Part shown: piece by piece, positions 24,538-32,702 of the stretch
Numbering within the stretch: the first letter of the stretch is position 1
Layout: every line of letters starts with the position of its first letter
IMG/VR virus record: IMGVR_UViG_3300034682_000115
Span: 1 to 34,660 of that record
DNA: 34,660 bases
Direction: 5' to 3' (one strand)
Source of the DNA: a virus
Program-made: the position numbers and the translations under genes
Notes under the pieces: generated by a model
The model's input: the letters and a program-made list of their open reading frames with translations, nothing else
What the model was told of the DNA's origin: nothing
The model's database searches: none

Positions 24538-25321
24538 GTTCGTCCCGTCTGCCGGCTGTAGCGCGCAGACCATGGGCCGGGCGGGACTGGACTACATGGT
24601 GTTCGGCGAGGCGTACTTCTATCGCAACCGCAGCGCGTTCGGCGAAGTCCTGGAGCTGGAGCACCTGCCCGCCATCAACATGCGCGTGAAGGTCGACGGT
24701 GGGTTCGTGATGCTGCTGCCCGACAACAAGGAAATGGAGTTCGGCCAGGACGAGATCGAGCACGTCATGGACTACGACGTGGAACAGAACATTTACGGAA
24801 TCCCGGACTATCTCGGCGGCCTGCAGGCGCTCCTGCTGAACGAAGCGGCCACCCTCTTCCGCCGGCGCTACTACAGCAACGGTGCGCACGCGGGCTACAT
24901 CTTCTACACCAACGACCCGGACATGACCGAGGAAGACGAAGACGAGCTGCGCGCCCAGATCAGCTCCAGCAAGGGGGTGGGTAACTTCCGGTCGATGTTC
25001 GTCAACATCCCCAACGGCAAGGAAAACGCGATCCAGATCATCCCGGTGGGTGACTTCCAGGCCAAAGACGAGTTGGAAAAGGTGAAGAACATCACGCGTA
25101 ACGACGTGATCGCCGCATGGCGGATGAATCCTGCCCTGGCCGGCATCATTCCGGAGAACAGCGCGGGATTCGGCGACATCGAGAAGATCGATCGCGTGTA
25201 CACCAGCAACGAAATCAGACCGATCTGTCAGCTGTTCGAGCAAGCAAACGAGTGCCTGCGTGTGGACAGGCGTTTTAGCTGGAGAGAGCCGCCAAAATTA
25301 GGGGAAAGCACTACATCTTGA
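24287..25321 (+). CDS. portal protein gpQ-like (344 aa)
   Basis: This is the dodecameric head vertex for DNA entry and exit. The family markers are FGEPEQVLSGNIGEYVGVF near residues 25-43, GLDYMVFGEAYFYRNRSAF, YGIPDYLGGLQALLLNEAAT, and RNDVIAAWRMNPALAGIIPE close to the C-terminus. Size equals that of P2 gpQ (344). Start ATG 24287 lies within the overlapping extension of the terminase frame; the basic beginning MPKRRKKYQARQQ is typical. Confidence 0.93.
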   Translation: MPKRRKKYQARQQAPQQQPVRSFTFGEPEQVLSGNIGEYVGVFPSDDGKIYKPPVSRAGLAKLLRANAHHGAIPKFKRNLLLREFVPSAGCSAQTMGRAGLDYMVFGEAYFYRNRSAFGEVLELEHLPAINMRVKVDGGFVMLLPDNKEMEFGQDEIEHVMDYDVEQNIYGIPDYLGGLQALLLNEAATLFRRRYYSNGAHAGYIFYTNDPDMTEEDEDELRAQISSSKGVGNFRSMFVNIPNGKENAIQIIPVGDFQAKDELEKVKNITRNDVIAAWRMNPALAGIIPENSAGFGDIEKIDRVYTSNEIRPICQLFEQANECLRVDRRFSWREPPKLGESTTS

Positions 25322-25392
25322 GCTATGTCCAGCCGATAACCCTAAATCTTGAGATAGAATACTGGCCACTGGACATCCCTGGGGAGGGACAC

Positions 25393-25653
25393 ATGCGGAT
25401 TCATTGCACGACGTGCGGACACAAAGGACGGATCAGTTCGCGGGAAGAAGTTACCCGCGCTTACGTGAAGTTGTACTGCCAATGCCTCGACGCGAAGTGC
25501 GGGCACACCTGGGTGGCCAATCTGACGTTCTCTCACACGCTCAGACCGTCCGGGCAGCAGCTGGATGTCTTGCTGTTTGATCGCTTGAAGGGGTTGCCAG
25601 CGGCGCAGCAGAAAGAGTTGTTCGAGCAGTTGGGAAAACAGGCAGTCGCATAG
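25393..25653 (+). CDS. ogr: Ogr/Delta-type late transcription activator (86 aa)
   Basis: A zinc-binding transcriptional activator of the P2 Ogr family, which binds late promoters and contacts RNA polymerase alpha. The finger is CTTCGHKG (starting at residue 5) followed 22 residues later by CLDAKCGHTW, i.e. C-x2-C-x22-C-x4-C. ATG 25393 follows GGGGAGGG; the longer in-frame opening is not family-like. In P2 this gene lies after the tail genes, but here it follows the portal gene. Confidence 0.87.
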   Translation: MRIHCTTCGHKGRISSREEVTRAYVKLYCQCLDAKCGHTWVANLTFSHTLRPSGQQLDVLLFDRLKGLPAAQQKELFEQLGKQAVA

Positions 25654-25670
25654 CAAGCGAACCGCCGACC

Positions 25671-25710
25671 AAGGGCCGACGGTCAGCGGCTGATTATCCA
25701 GCCGGCCCTT
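25671..25710. terminator. stem-loop terminator between converging genes
   Basis: AAGGGCCG (25671-25678) pairs with CGGCCCTT (25703-25710) followed by TTTGG, between the plus-strand activator and the minus-strand small gene that ends at 25694 inside the loop. It probably serves the plus-strand transcript. Confidence 0.5.
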
Positions 25711-25876
25711 TTGGGAGCACGGTTAGCACTTCCATCAAGCGCAGCACTTGGTGCTTTTCTTGATCCGTCAGCTGGCGAAAGCGCTGTATCAACCGCTGCT
25801 CATTGGGGGTTATTGCGTACTCGCTGGACCTACCCGAACCGAGAATTTCACGCGTAACCACTGCCATCTCCGACAT
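25694..25876 (-). CDS. small protein of unknown function (60 aa)
   Basis: The start is supported by a strong AAGGAG seven bases before ATG 25876. The product is MSEMAVVTREILGSGRSSEY followed by a helical C-terminal part (LIQRFRQLTDQEKHQVLRLM). It is soluble and basic-acidic mixed, like small regulators or anti-repressors near immunity regions. No family is recognised; it follows the repressor gene in the same direction and may be in its operon. Confidence 0.65.
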   Translation of the reverse strand: MSEMAVVTREILGSGRSSEYAITPNEQRLIQRFRQLTDQEKHQVLRLMEVLTVLPKGPAG

Positions 25877-25965
25877 GCTTTAACTCCTTGAATGCATTTG
25901 GGAGCGAGCAGTATCGGACGGGGGCCGAAGTCTCTAGAACGGGACTTGGAGAGTTAATGGGCAGG

Positions 25966-26316
25966 TCAAGAGGATACAAAGCCAGCGTCATCAGCCATTG
26001 CGCTCAGGAAGCGGCGGATAGCTTGCTGGTCAAAGTCATTGATGCTTCGGTACTGCTTGACGATCAGATCCTCTGTCTCAGTGAGCGAATCGACAGGCGA
26101 CGTGCGTCGAGAACCGGTCAGCACATACAAGACGTCCAAGCCCAACTTCTCGGCTATCGCACTCAAATACCACGCGGGCGCGTCGCTCGTTCCTGCCTCG
26201 TAATTGGCTTGGGTGCGCTTCGCAACGCCGAGCATATCGGCCAGCTGCCCCTGCGTAAGGCCGCACCGCATTCGTTCCTCGCGCAAGCGCGATCCGATCT
26301 CTTCCGAAAGATGCAA
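25966..26316 (-). CDS. XRE-family phage repressor (116 aa)
   Basis: An HTH_3 DNA-binding domain fills residues about 7-65 (SRLREERMRCGLTQGQLADM, ANYEAG, APAWYLSAIAEKLGLDVLYV). A short acidic tail without peptidase domain follows, so it is of the small CI/C type, not LexA-cleaved. The only start that keeps helix 1 is TTG 26316, weakly served by GGATGA. It is transcribed away from the gp16-like regulator and is the likely maintainer of lysogeny. Confidence 0.87.
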   Translation of the reverse strand: MHLSEEIGSRLREERMRCGLTQGQLADMLGVAKRTQANYEAGTSDAPAWYLSAIAEKLGLDVLYVLTGSRRTSPVDSLTETEDLIVKQYRSINDFDQQAIRRFLSAMADDAGFVSS

Positions 26317-26400
26317 AATTATTCATCCGATGGCTTTACAAATGCACAAATGTGCATCATTCTGCATTCCACACCACATGATAATGCATGGAATTGCACT
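26317..26400. promoter_or_regulatory. immunity switch: divergent promoters and operators
   Basis: This 84-bp gap separates the divergent repressor and regulator genes. A perfect inverted repeat ATGCAC-AAAT-GTGCAT lies at 26342-26357, a clear operator candidate. More TGCA half-sites follow (26363, 26384, 26395), and TGCATTCC (26363-26370) is imperfectly inverted as GGAATTGCA (26390-26398). A possible -10 GATAAT (26380-26385) would give the rightward transcript a leader of only about 9 nt. Confidence 0.6.
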
Positions 26401-26613
26401 ATGCCGAAGACCAGCATCAGCGAGCAAGCCCGCCAAGAAGCGCGTGAAGCACTTGAGCGTCGTGGCCAAACGGCCAAAAGGTTTGCACAGCAGCACAACC
26501 TGAACCCCAGCACCGTATACGCGGTGCTGAGTGGACAGAGCCATTGTCGCCGGGGAGAGGCACATCGCGCCGCCGTACTCCTGGGGATCAAAGACGGCGT
26601 GATTGGACAATAA
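26401..26613 (+). CDS. BcepMu gp16-like DNA-binding regulator (70 aa)
   Basis: A small helix-turn-helix protein of the BcepMu gp16 type: GQTAKRFAQQHNLNPSTVYA (helices 2-3, about residues 23-42), VLSGQSHCRRGEAHRAAVLL and the usual GIKDGVIGQ end. It begins a new transcript and would act as the Cro-like antagonist of the repressor. It has no ideal ribosome site (GGA about 8 bases before ATG) and possibly a very short leader. Confidence 0.8.
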   Translation: MPKTSISEQARQEAREALERRGQTAKRFAQQHNLNPSTVYAVLSGQSHCRRGEAHRAAVLLGIKDGVIGQ

Positions 26614-26642
26614 GGCCACTGGCTATCAGGGACTACTAGAAG

Positions 26643-27122
26643 ATGAAAACTCAAGTTCTGAAAACGCGCCGAGAAGTGGTCAGCGCAATCATTTGCAGCT
26701 ACCCCGGTGGACGCGAATGTGCGGCAGCTCGCATCGGCCTGGCGTTGAAGAAGTTCGACAACCACGCCTATGAGAACAACAACAGTCGCCCACTGACCGA
26801 CGCCCAGCTCTACCAGTTGGAGCAGGAAGCGGGCACCCAGCATTTCCCCAACTACGTGGCGGCAATGTATGGCGGTTTGTTCGTTCCGGTACCGGATCCG
26901 GACTCACTGGATAACGTCGAAATGTACACGCTTTCTGTCCAGGTGGCGGCCAAGCGCGGATGCGTCGACCAGGAGATTGCCAAGGCGCTTGCCGACGGCT
27001 CCATCAGCCCGGCCGAGGCAGAACACATCCTCAATGCACACAACCTGCACATGGCGGCACGTCACGCCGAGGTGCTGGCAGCCATTGACCTCTACCGTGC
27101 CAAATCAGGGCCAGCCCAATGA
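26643..27122 (+). CDS. YmfL-like phage regulatory protein (159 aa)
   Basis: It is probably a CII/YmfL-type early regulator. It shows VVSAIICSYPGGRECAAARI and LKKFDNHAYENNNSRPLTDA (about residues 12-54), the pattern that gives the family its name, and a helical C-terminus with AKALADGSISPAEAEHIL. It overlaps the next gene by 4 nt (ATGA). A role in deciding lysis or lysogeny, or in early transcription, is inferred from family and place. Confidence 0.7.
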   Translation: MKTQVLKTRREVVSAIICSYPGGRECAAARIGLALKKFDNHAYENNNSRPLTDAQLYQLEQEAGTQHFPNYVAAMYGGLFVPVPDPDSLDNVEMYTLSVQVAAKRGCVDQEIAKALADGSISPAEAEHILNAHNLHMAARHAEVLAAIDLYRAKSGPAQ

Positions 27123-27484
27123 ACGAAGTGTCTGCAGTAAAGGAATACCAGGACGTGCTCAAAGCCGCCGCCCTCACCTACCTGGAGCGGCACCAGTGCG
27201 AGCATCTGAGCGATGACCAACAGCTGATCGCCCGGGTTGTTCGTCACCTGGTGACCGACTACGACGTGCTGACCCAGCTGGCCGAAAAAATGGTGCACCT
27301 GGCCTACAACGATATGAGCGCGATCCGCGATCGGCAGCGCCTGGATGTGCGCAACAGTTCATCCACTCATTCGGTCATCGTCGACCCCGCCACCGGCAAC
27401 GCGTGGGCCATCCCGGTCAGCCTGATCTACGAACGCATCATCAACGCGCCCGACAATGCGCGTTATCGCCTAGCCGACTCCTAA
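27119..27484 (+). CDS. early-operon protein, unknown (121 aa)
   Basis: No family recognised. The helical N-terminal half (KAAALTYLERHQCEHLSDDQ, VRHLVTDYDVLTQLAEKMV) and a C-terminal part, SSTHSVIVDPATGNAWAIPV, are seen. ATG overlaps the YmfL-like stop. Short acidic proteins here in related phages have no known role. Confidence 0.65.
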   Translation: MNEVSAVKEYQDVLKAAALTYLERHQCEHLSDDQQLIARVVRHLVTDYDVLTQLAEKMVHLAYNDMSAIRDRQRLDVRNSSSTHSVIVDPATGNAWAIPVSLIYERIINAPDNARYRLADS

Positions 27485-27558
27485 CACCCCCCTAAACACA
27501 TCGCCTGCCCCCATTCCCGTGGGTTTGGGTGAGCTGCGCCCGAAATCGAGGTTTAACG

Positions 27559-27798
27559 ATGGGAAACGCCGTAATCATCAACACCCCACTGCCCTCGGAC
27601 GAGGCGCAAGCGCTGTTCGAAACCCTGCGTACGCAGTACCGGGCGAGCCTCAACGAGCACTGGTACGACGATCAATTCCGCTTCGTACCGATTGGCATGC
27701 GCCACGGCGCAATCCTCGCTCACATACCCGCAATGTCTGCACAGAAACGCCTTATGGCCGCCCTGTCCCAAAGCCTCAAAGCAGTGAACCGACCATGA
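27559..27798 (+). CDS. early-operon protein, unknown (79 aa)
   Basis: The product MGNAVIINTPLPSDEAQALF continues with WYDDQFRFVPIGMRHGAILA and is about half beta, half helix. Start ATG 27559 follows AGGTTTAACG. Its stop overlaps the primase start (ATGA), so the two are translationally coupled. Family unknown. Confidence 0.65.
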   Translation: MGNAVIINTPLPSDEAQALFETLRTQYRASLNEHWYDDQFRFVPIGMRHGAILAHIPAMSAQKRLMAALSQSLKAVNRP

Positions 27799-30581
27799 GA
27801 GATGACCTTCGCCACGATGTCCTGAAGCGCCTTGAGGCCGACTACGGCCTCAAGCATCGGGCTGGCACCAAGTACATGCGCAAAGGCGAATGCCCGAAGT
27901 GCCGCAAGCGCGAGATGTACACCCACTTCGACAGCCCCTGGATGGTCATCTGCGGCCGCCAGGAAAAGTGCGGGCACAGCCTGCATGTGAAGGACATCTA
28001 CGATGACCTGTTCGAAGACTGGAGCAAGCGCGCACCCGTCACCCCCGACAACCCCATGGCCACCGCTCGGGCGTACCTGGAATTCAACCGGGGCTTCGAC
28101 TGGGGCCTGGTCGGCACCTGGTTGACCCAGGAAAGCTTTTTCTCCCGTGAGCACAACGCCGGCAGCGCCACCGTGCGCTTCGCCCTGGAAAAGGGCGGTT
28201 ACTGGGAACGGCTGATCGATCGGCCCCAACGTTTCGGCAAGATGAAGGCCCGGTTCAAGCCGGGGGAATCGTATCGGGGTGTCTGGTGGTGTCCGCCCAG
28301 CGTTGACCTGCAGACGGTCAAAGAGCTGTGGATCGTCGAAGGGATCTTCGATTCCATCGCGCTGATCCACAATGACGTGGCGGCCGTCTCGGCCATGTCG
28401 TCGAATGCTTTCCCCGAAGAATCCCTGAAAGCCCTGCTGGCCACGCGGGGCGACGACCTGCCCAAGCTGGTATGGGCGCTGGACAACGAACCAGGCGCGA
28501 ACGCCTATACGCGCCGCTGGGTGCGCCAGGCCAGGCAGCTGGGCTTCGTCTGCGAGGCTGCGCTGATTCCCCAGCGTGACGGCCGCAAGGTCGACTGGAA
28601 CGATCTGCACCAGCGCTGGGCGTTTGTCGACGACGTCGACGAGCGCGCCGAGCGGATCCGCAAGGACCTGAAGGAAGCCCGGCATGAAGGTGCCCTGCTG
28701 CTGGCCGAAACCGCCGCCGAAAAAGCGCTGCTGCTCTACGACTGGCACAACCGCGGTGAATTCCACATGCGGTTCGCGGACCGGCTCTACTGGTTCAAGC
28801 TGGACATGGAGAAATTCAACCGGGCCATGACGGACCTGGAAAACAGCGAGCGCGGCGAGGACCAACTGCTGAACCAGGCGCAGCAGCGCGAAAAAGCCCT
28901 GCAGCAGTCCGGGACCATCACGGAAATTGCCAACTGCTACCCGCAGGCCCTGTACTTCCAGCGCAACGAGATTACCGACGAGTCCTGGTACTACTTCCAG
29001 GTGGACTTCCCCCACGACGCCGGCAGCGTGAAGAACACGTTCACCAGCGGTCAGCTCTCGGCCGCGAGCGAGTTCAAGAAACGACTGCTGGGCATGGGTG
29101 CCGGCGCCATGTTCACCGGCAGCGGGCAGCAGCTGGACAAGCTGATGAAAGACCAGCTGTTCGGGATCAAGGTGGTGTCGACCATCGATTACATCGGCTA
29201 CAGCAAGGAGTACGGCGCCTACGTCTACGGCGACCTGGCCATCAAGGACGGCAGCGTCTACCAGGTCAACAAGGAGGACTACTTCGAGTTCGGCAAGCTG
29301 CGGCTCAAGACGCTGCAAAAGGGCGTACCCGTGCAGCCCAACCCTGACAGCCGGGAATACAGCGAAGAGTGGCTGCGCTTGATGTGGACGTGCTTCGGCG
29401 CACAGGGCGTGGTTGCCCTGCTGTTCTTCTTTGGCTCCCTGTTCTGCGAGCAGATCCGCGAACGCCACCAGTCGTTCCCGTTCCTTGAAGCGACGGGTGA
29501 AGCCGGCGCGGGTAAAACCACGCTGCTTAACCTGCTGTGGAAGCTGCTCGGCCGGCCAGGCTACGAAGGCTTCGACCCCATGAAGTCGACCAAAGCCGGC
29601 CGCTCGCGCCTGATGGGTCAGGTGTCCGGCATGCCGGTGGTGTTTTTGGAGGCTGACCGTCATGGCGACGATCGAGCCCACGCCAAAAACTTCGAGTGGG
29701 ACGAGCTGAAAGACTTTTTCGGCGGCGGCACCCTGGCCACCAAAGGCGTCAAGACAGCGGGCAACGAAACGTACGAGCCCCCGTTTCGCGGCACCATCGC
29801 CATCAGCCAGAACGCCGCCGTGGTCGCGCATGAAGCGATCATGACGCGGATCGTGAAGCTGCATTTCGTGCGCCCCAGCGTCACGCCGGAAAGCCGTGCG
29901 GCCGCTGACAAGCTGAACGGGCTGGATGGTCATGCCCTGAGTCACTTCCTGATCAAGGCGCTGCGCAGCGAGTCCGTCGTGCTCGCTGCGTTCCACCAGG
30001 CCATGCCGGTTTACGAAGGAAAACTGCGCCGCCTCAATACCCATTGCTTCGACTGCGACACCGCGTTTCCCCAGGAGGGTGGGTGCCGCACCTGCGGAAA
30101 CAACGTGCGTGGCCACATCACCATCGAGCGGATCAACAAGAACCACGCCCAGCTGCTGGCCCTGCTGGACTGCATTCGCCACGTCGTGACGCTGAGCGAA
30201 GTGCAGGTGAGCACCACTCGCCGGCAGATCCTGGAAATGGCCCTGGAGCGGCAACGCACCACCAACGTCGATCATCCGGCCGTGGCGGAGTTCTGGCAGG
30301 TCTACGAGTACCTGGAATCGCTGTATGACAAGCCGTTGGTGAATCACAGCAAGAACCAGGACCTGATCGCCATCAACCTCAATGAGTTTGCGGAACGCGC
30401 CGCAGAGCATCGGCAGAAGCTGGCGGATGTGACCACGCTCAAGGATCTGCTCAAGGAATCCAAGAGCCACAAGTACCTGGACTACAAAGCCGTCGACAGC
30501 GCCGTGCGGTCGGCCCAGGCGCTGCAAAACGGGATGGTCACGCGCTGCCCTACCGTGAAGTGCTGGATCTTCAAAGCCTGA
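27795..30581 (+). CDS. TOPRIM primase-helicase replication protein (928 aa)
   Basis: This is the replication protein of the phage. A zinc finger (C33, C36, C53, C59/H61: GECPKCRKRE ... VICGRQEKCGHS) precedes a TOPRIM domain with E182 (IVEGIFDS) and D230/E232 (ALDNEPGA). A helicase-type P-loop GEAGAGKTT (568-576) follows, then VVFLEADRHGDD and GTIAISQNA, like sensor motifs of SF3/AAA helicases. A second CxxC pair (FDCDTAF ... GCRTCGNN) lies near residues 750-770. ATG 27795 is chosen from the ATGA overlap; a longer in-frame frame is the preceding gene read out of phase. It would prime and unwind phage DNA in the cytoplasm. Confidence 0.88.
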   Translation: MRDDLRHDVLKRLEADYGLKHRAGTKYMRKGECPKCRKREMYTHFDSPWMVICGRQEKCGHSLHVKDIYDDLFEDWSKRAPVTPDNPMATARAYLEFNRGFDWGLVGTWLTQESFFSREHNAGSATVRFALEKGGYWERLIDRPQRFGKMKARFKPGESYRGVWWCPPSVDLQTVKELWIVEGIFDSIALIHNDVAAVSAMSSNAFPEESLKALLATRGDDLPKLVWALDNEPGANAYTRRWVRQARQLGFVCEAALIPQRDGRKVDWNDLHQRWAFVDDVDERAERIRKDLKEARHEGALLLAETAAEKALLLYDWHNRGEFHMRFADRLYWFKLDMEKFNRAMTDLENSERGEDQLLNQAQQREKALQQSGTITEIANCYPQALYFQRNEITDESWYYFQVDFPHDAGSVKNTFTSGQLSAASEFKKRLLGMGAGAMFTGSGQQLDKLMKDQLFGIKVVSTIDYIGYSKEYGAYVYGDLAIKDGSVYQVNKEDYFEFGKLRLKTLQKGVPVQPNPDSREYSEEWLRLMWTCFGAQGVVALLFFFGSLFCEQIRERHQSFPFLEATGEAGAGKTTLLNLLWKLLGRPGYEGFDPMKSTKAGRSRLMGQVSGMPVVFLEADRHGDDRAHAKNFEWDELKDFFGGGTLATKGVKTAGNETYEPPFRGTIAISQNAAVVAHEAIMTRIVKLHFVRPSVTPESRAAADKLNGLDGHALSHFLIKALRSESVVLAAFHQAMPVYEGKLRRLNTHCFDCDTAFPQEGGCRTCGNNVRGHITIERINKNHAQLLALLDCIRHVVTLSEVQVSTTRRQILEMALERQRTTNVDHPAVAEFWQVYEYLESLYDKPLVNHSKNQDLIAINLNEFAERAAEHRQKLADVTTLKDLLKESKSHKYLDYKAVDSAVRSAQALQNGMVTRCPTVKCWIFKA

Positions 30582-30596
30582 CCAGGAGCACCTGAC

Positions 30597-30881
30597 ATGC
30601 ACATTCAACTGATCACCGGCCAGAGCAAGACGGCCCGACTGCAGGCGCTGCTCGCGAATCTGCAGGCCAACGGCAAAGACGCCCGAATTATCGAAGCCAA
30701 CGTGTACACCGCCGAGGGGCTGCGCTCGATCATGGACGTGGTGGCCAGCGGTGGCCAACGCACATTGCTGGTCGACGATTGCAGTCCTGAACAGATCGAG
30801 GCCGTATTGATGTGGCAGTCCGATGCGGACGAGGACAACCAGCTGGACGATTTGGAGATTCACCTGGTGCGCAAGGCGTAA
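30597..30881 (+). CDS. small P-loop-like protein, unknown (94 aa)
   Basis: The beginning MHIQLITGQSKTARLQALLA and the later GGQRTLLVDDCSPEQIEAVL look like a minimal P-loop fold, with a degenerate Walker A (GQSKTAR, lacking GKT) and a Walker B-like strand (TLLVDD). No known function. It sits 15 nt after the primase with AGGAG before ATG 30597, so it is the tail of the replication operon. Confidence 0.6.
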   Translation: MHIQLITGQSKTARLQALLANLQANGKDARIIEANVYTAEGLRSIMDVVASGGQRTLLVDDCSPEQIEAVLMWQSDADEDNQLDDLEIHLVRKA

Positions 30882-30969
30882 GCCTGGTCACCGATGGAAG
30901 AGACCGGCGAGCGCCGGCAAAAAAGGCACCGAGGAGTTGCAGCTCCCCGATACCAACTACTGACAGGAG

Positions 30970-31263
30970 ATGGCTATGCAAGCAACACACCTCATCAGCA
31001 GGAACGAAAACATTACCACAGCGCCCGACAATACGGTGCCCGCGCCGACGCGCCGTCTGATGGCCATTCGCATCGTGGGCACCGCGCTGTTCGACTACCA
31101 GATCCGGAAAACCGCCGATGCACGGATCCGGCTCGAAACCGTCACGACCATGGCGCACCAACTGGGCGACCTGACCGCCAGCGACGCCGCCGTCGTTGCC
31201 CAGTTGCTGGCCAGACCTGTCGGATCAACCGCATGTCCCCGTGCCCAGGAAAACGGCCAGTAA
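30970..31263 (+). CDS. small protein of unknown function (97 aa)
   Basis: Start is ATG 30970 or the second ATG two codons later; AGGAGATGGCT precedes. The middle RLMAIRIVGTALFDYQIRKT is amphipathic, and a helical C-terminus follows (TTMAHQLGDLTASDAAVVAQ). Family not recognised; related short genes lie before the integrase module of Pseudomonas prophages. Confidence 0.55.
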   Translation: MAMQATHLISRNENITTAPDNTVPAPTRRLMAIRIVGTALFDYQIRKTADARIRLETVTTMAHQLGDLTASDAAVVAQLLARPVGSTACPRAQENGQ

Positions 31264-31290
31264 TCCGGCTGACAGCTTCTGATAACCCTG

Positions 31291-31319
31291 CCCCGGCCAC
31301 GGCGCTAGACTGGCCGGGG
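31291..31319 (+). terminator. strong hairpin before the integration module
   Basis: CCCCGGCCA (31291-31299) pairs perfectly with TGGCCGGGG (31311-31319), followed by TTCTCC, not a clear T-run. It may end the early operon or limit read-through into the integrase genes. Confidence 0.5.
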
Positions 31320-31344
31320 TTCTCCACTTGATAGAGGACTAGCC

Positions 31345-31557
31345 ATGAATTCCCGATCGGACCATGTCCTGGTGTTCACCGACCTGCAGCGCATCACCGG
31401 CTATCAACGCCGGTCAGACGTCGAGCGGTCGCTGCTCGACCAGGGCATTCGCCTGTTCCGTGGCCGCACCGGGCCGTGGACGACACTGGACCTGATCAAC
31501 CAGGCCGCTGGCATGACGCCGGCCGCCGCCGAACGGTACGACGCTGACATCCTATGA
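31345..31557 (+). CDS. DUF4224-family protein beside integrase (70 aa)
   Basis: It reads VFTDLQRITGYQRRSDVERSLL, then GIRLFRGRTGPWTTLDLIN, the DUF4224 pattern (a small winged-helix-like domain). Proteins of this size next to integrase are often excisionase-like or integration accessory factors; that role is not proven. The last codon overlaps the integrase ATG (ATGA), strongly suggesting coupled expression. Confidence 0.75.
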   Translation: MNSRSDHVLVFTDLQRITGYQRRSDVERSLLDQGIRLFRGRTGPWTTLDLINQAAGMTPAAAERYDADIL

Positions 31558-32702
31558 GGAAAGCACGGAAGCGGAAGCACAATCCGCACATCCCCGCCCA
31601 CATCGACCAGGCCGCGCTTCCAGCGGCCATTTATTTCGATCATCGCGGCAGCGGCGTGTGGTACACGCTGCACTACGACGAGACCGGCAAACAGCGCCGG
31701 CGCAATGTGGCTCCGGCCCAGGTCAGCCTGGCCGACCTGCACCAGATCATGGAACACACCTCGGGCGTCGACCGGGGCACCTTGCGGTATGTCTGCGCGC
31801 AGTTTCACCGCAGCGATCGCTATCAACGACTGGCCCCCAAGACCCAGGCGGACTACTGCTATTCGCGGGACGTGCTGCTGGGCCTTCCCACCCGGCTGGG
31901 TAAGCCGCTCGGCGAGCTGACGGTCAAGAAGTTCACCGCCGCCCTGGTGCAGCGGATCGTCGATCGCCTGGCGGACGAAGGCACCCCGTCGAAAGCCGCG
32001 CATGCGTTGCGCTACCTGCGGCGTGTGCTGCAGTGGGGCCGTAATCGGGGGTTTCTTGATGTGAACCCGGCTCTGGGCATCGAGGCCCCGGTGGAACGCA
32101 AGCGCCGACGCCTGCCGAGTCACCCGGTGATGGACGCCCTGGTCGACCGCGCCCGGGCCTTCGGTCGACTGGCGCGGAACGAAAAAGGCGGCTGTCCGGA
32201 GTACCTGAGCTACGTGATGGAGATCGCCTACCTGTGCCGACTGCGCGGCATTGAAACGATCACGCTGACCGACGCCCACGAACTGCCCGAAGGCATCATG
32301 ACCAATCGGCGCAAGGGCAGTCGGGACAACATCGTGCGCTGGACGCCGCGTTTGCGGGCGGCCTGGGAAGGCGCCAAGGCGTATCGGGCCAAGGTGTGGG
32401 CCAGCCACGCGACGGTCATCCCGATCCGCCCCGATCGGCGCTACCTCATCGTCGCCAGCCACGGCGGGGCCTTGCGCAAGTCCAGCCTGGACACCGCCTG
32501 GCAGCGGTTCACCCTTTCGGCGATCGAGGACGGCACCATCGACGCGACGCAGCGCTTTGGCCTGCATGACCTCAAGCGCCGAGGCATCACCGACACGGTC
32601 GGCAACCGCGCCGACAAGCAGCAAGCCAGCGGGCACCGGGGCGAAGCGATGATGGACATCTACGACCTCAGCATTCCGCTGGTCAACGCCTCACAAACCT
32701 AG
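31554..32702 (+). CDS. int: tyrosine site-specific integrase (382 aa)
   Basis: It recombines attP with the tRNA-Thr site. The N-terminal part has an arm-type DNA-binding segment (IYFDHRGSGVWYTLHYDETG), followed by a core-binding SAM-like domain (about 75-185). Catalytic residues are R231 (LRGIETITLTD), K254 (NRRKGSRDN), H338 (GLHDLKRRG), H361 (SGHRGE) and Y370 (MMDIYDLS). The usual HxxR arginine is Lys341, followed by R342, R343; this HDLK variant is common in a phage/ICE integrase branch. The order accessory-int-attR fits, with 1.8 kb of small genes in between. Confidence 0.93.
   Translation: MRKARKRKHNPHIPAHIDQAALPAAIYFDHRGSGVWYTLHYDETGKQRRRNVAPAQVSLADLHQIMEHTSGVDRGTLRYVCAQFHRSDRYQRLAPKTQADYCYSRDVLLGLPTRLGKPLGELTVKKFTAALVQRIVDRLADEGTPSKAAHALRYLRRVLQWGRNRGFLDVNPALGIEAPVERKRRRLPSHPVMDALVDRARAFGRLARNEKGGCPEYLSYVMEIAYLCRLRGIETITLTDAHELPEGIMTNRRKGSRDNIVRWTPRLRAAWEGAKAYRAKVWASHATVIPIRPDRRYLIVASHGGALRKSSLDTAWQRFTLSAIEDGTIDATQRFGLHDLKRRGITDTVGNRADKQQASGHRGEAMMDIYDLSIPLVNASQT

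Noticed and set aside
27720-30863. A 1047-codon open frame on the minus strand
   Set aside because: It is exactly opposite the primase-helicase gene, whose zinc finger, TOPRIM and P-loop are clear. High GC gives long open antisense frames; its product has no domain.
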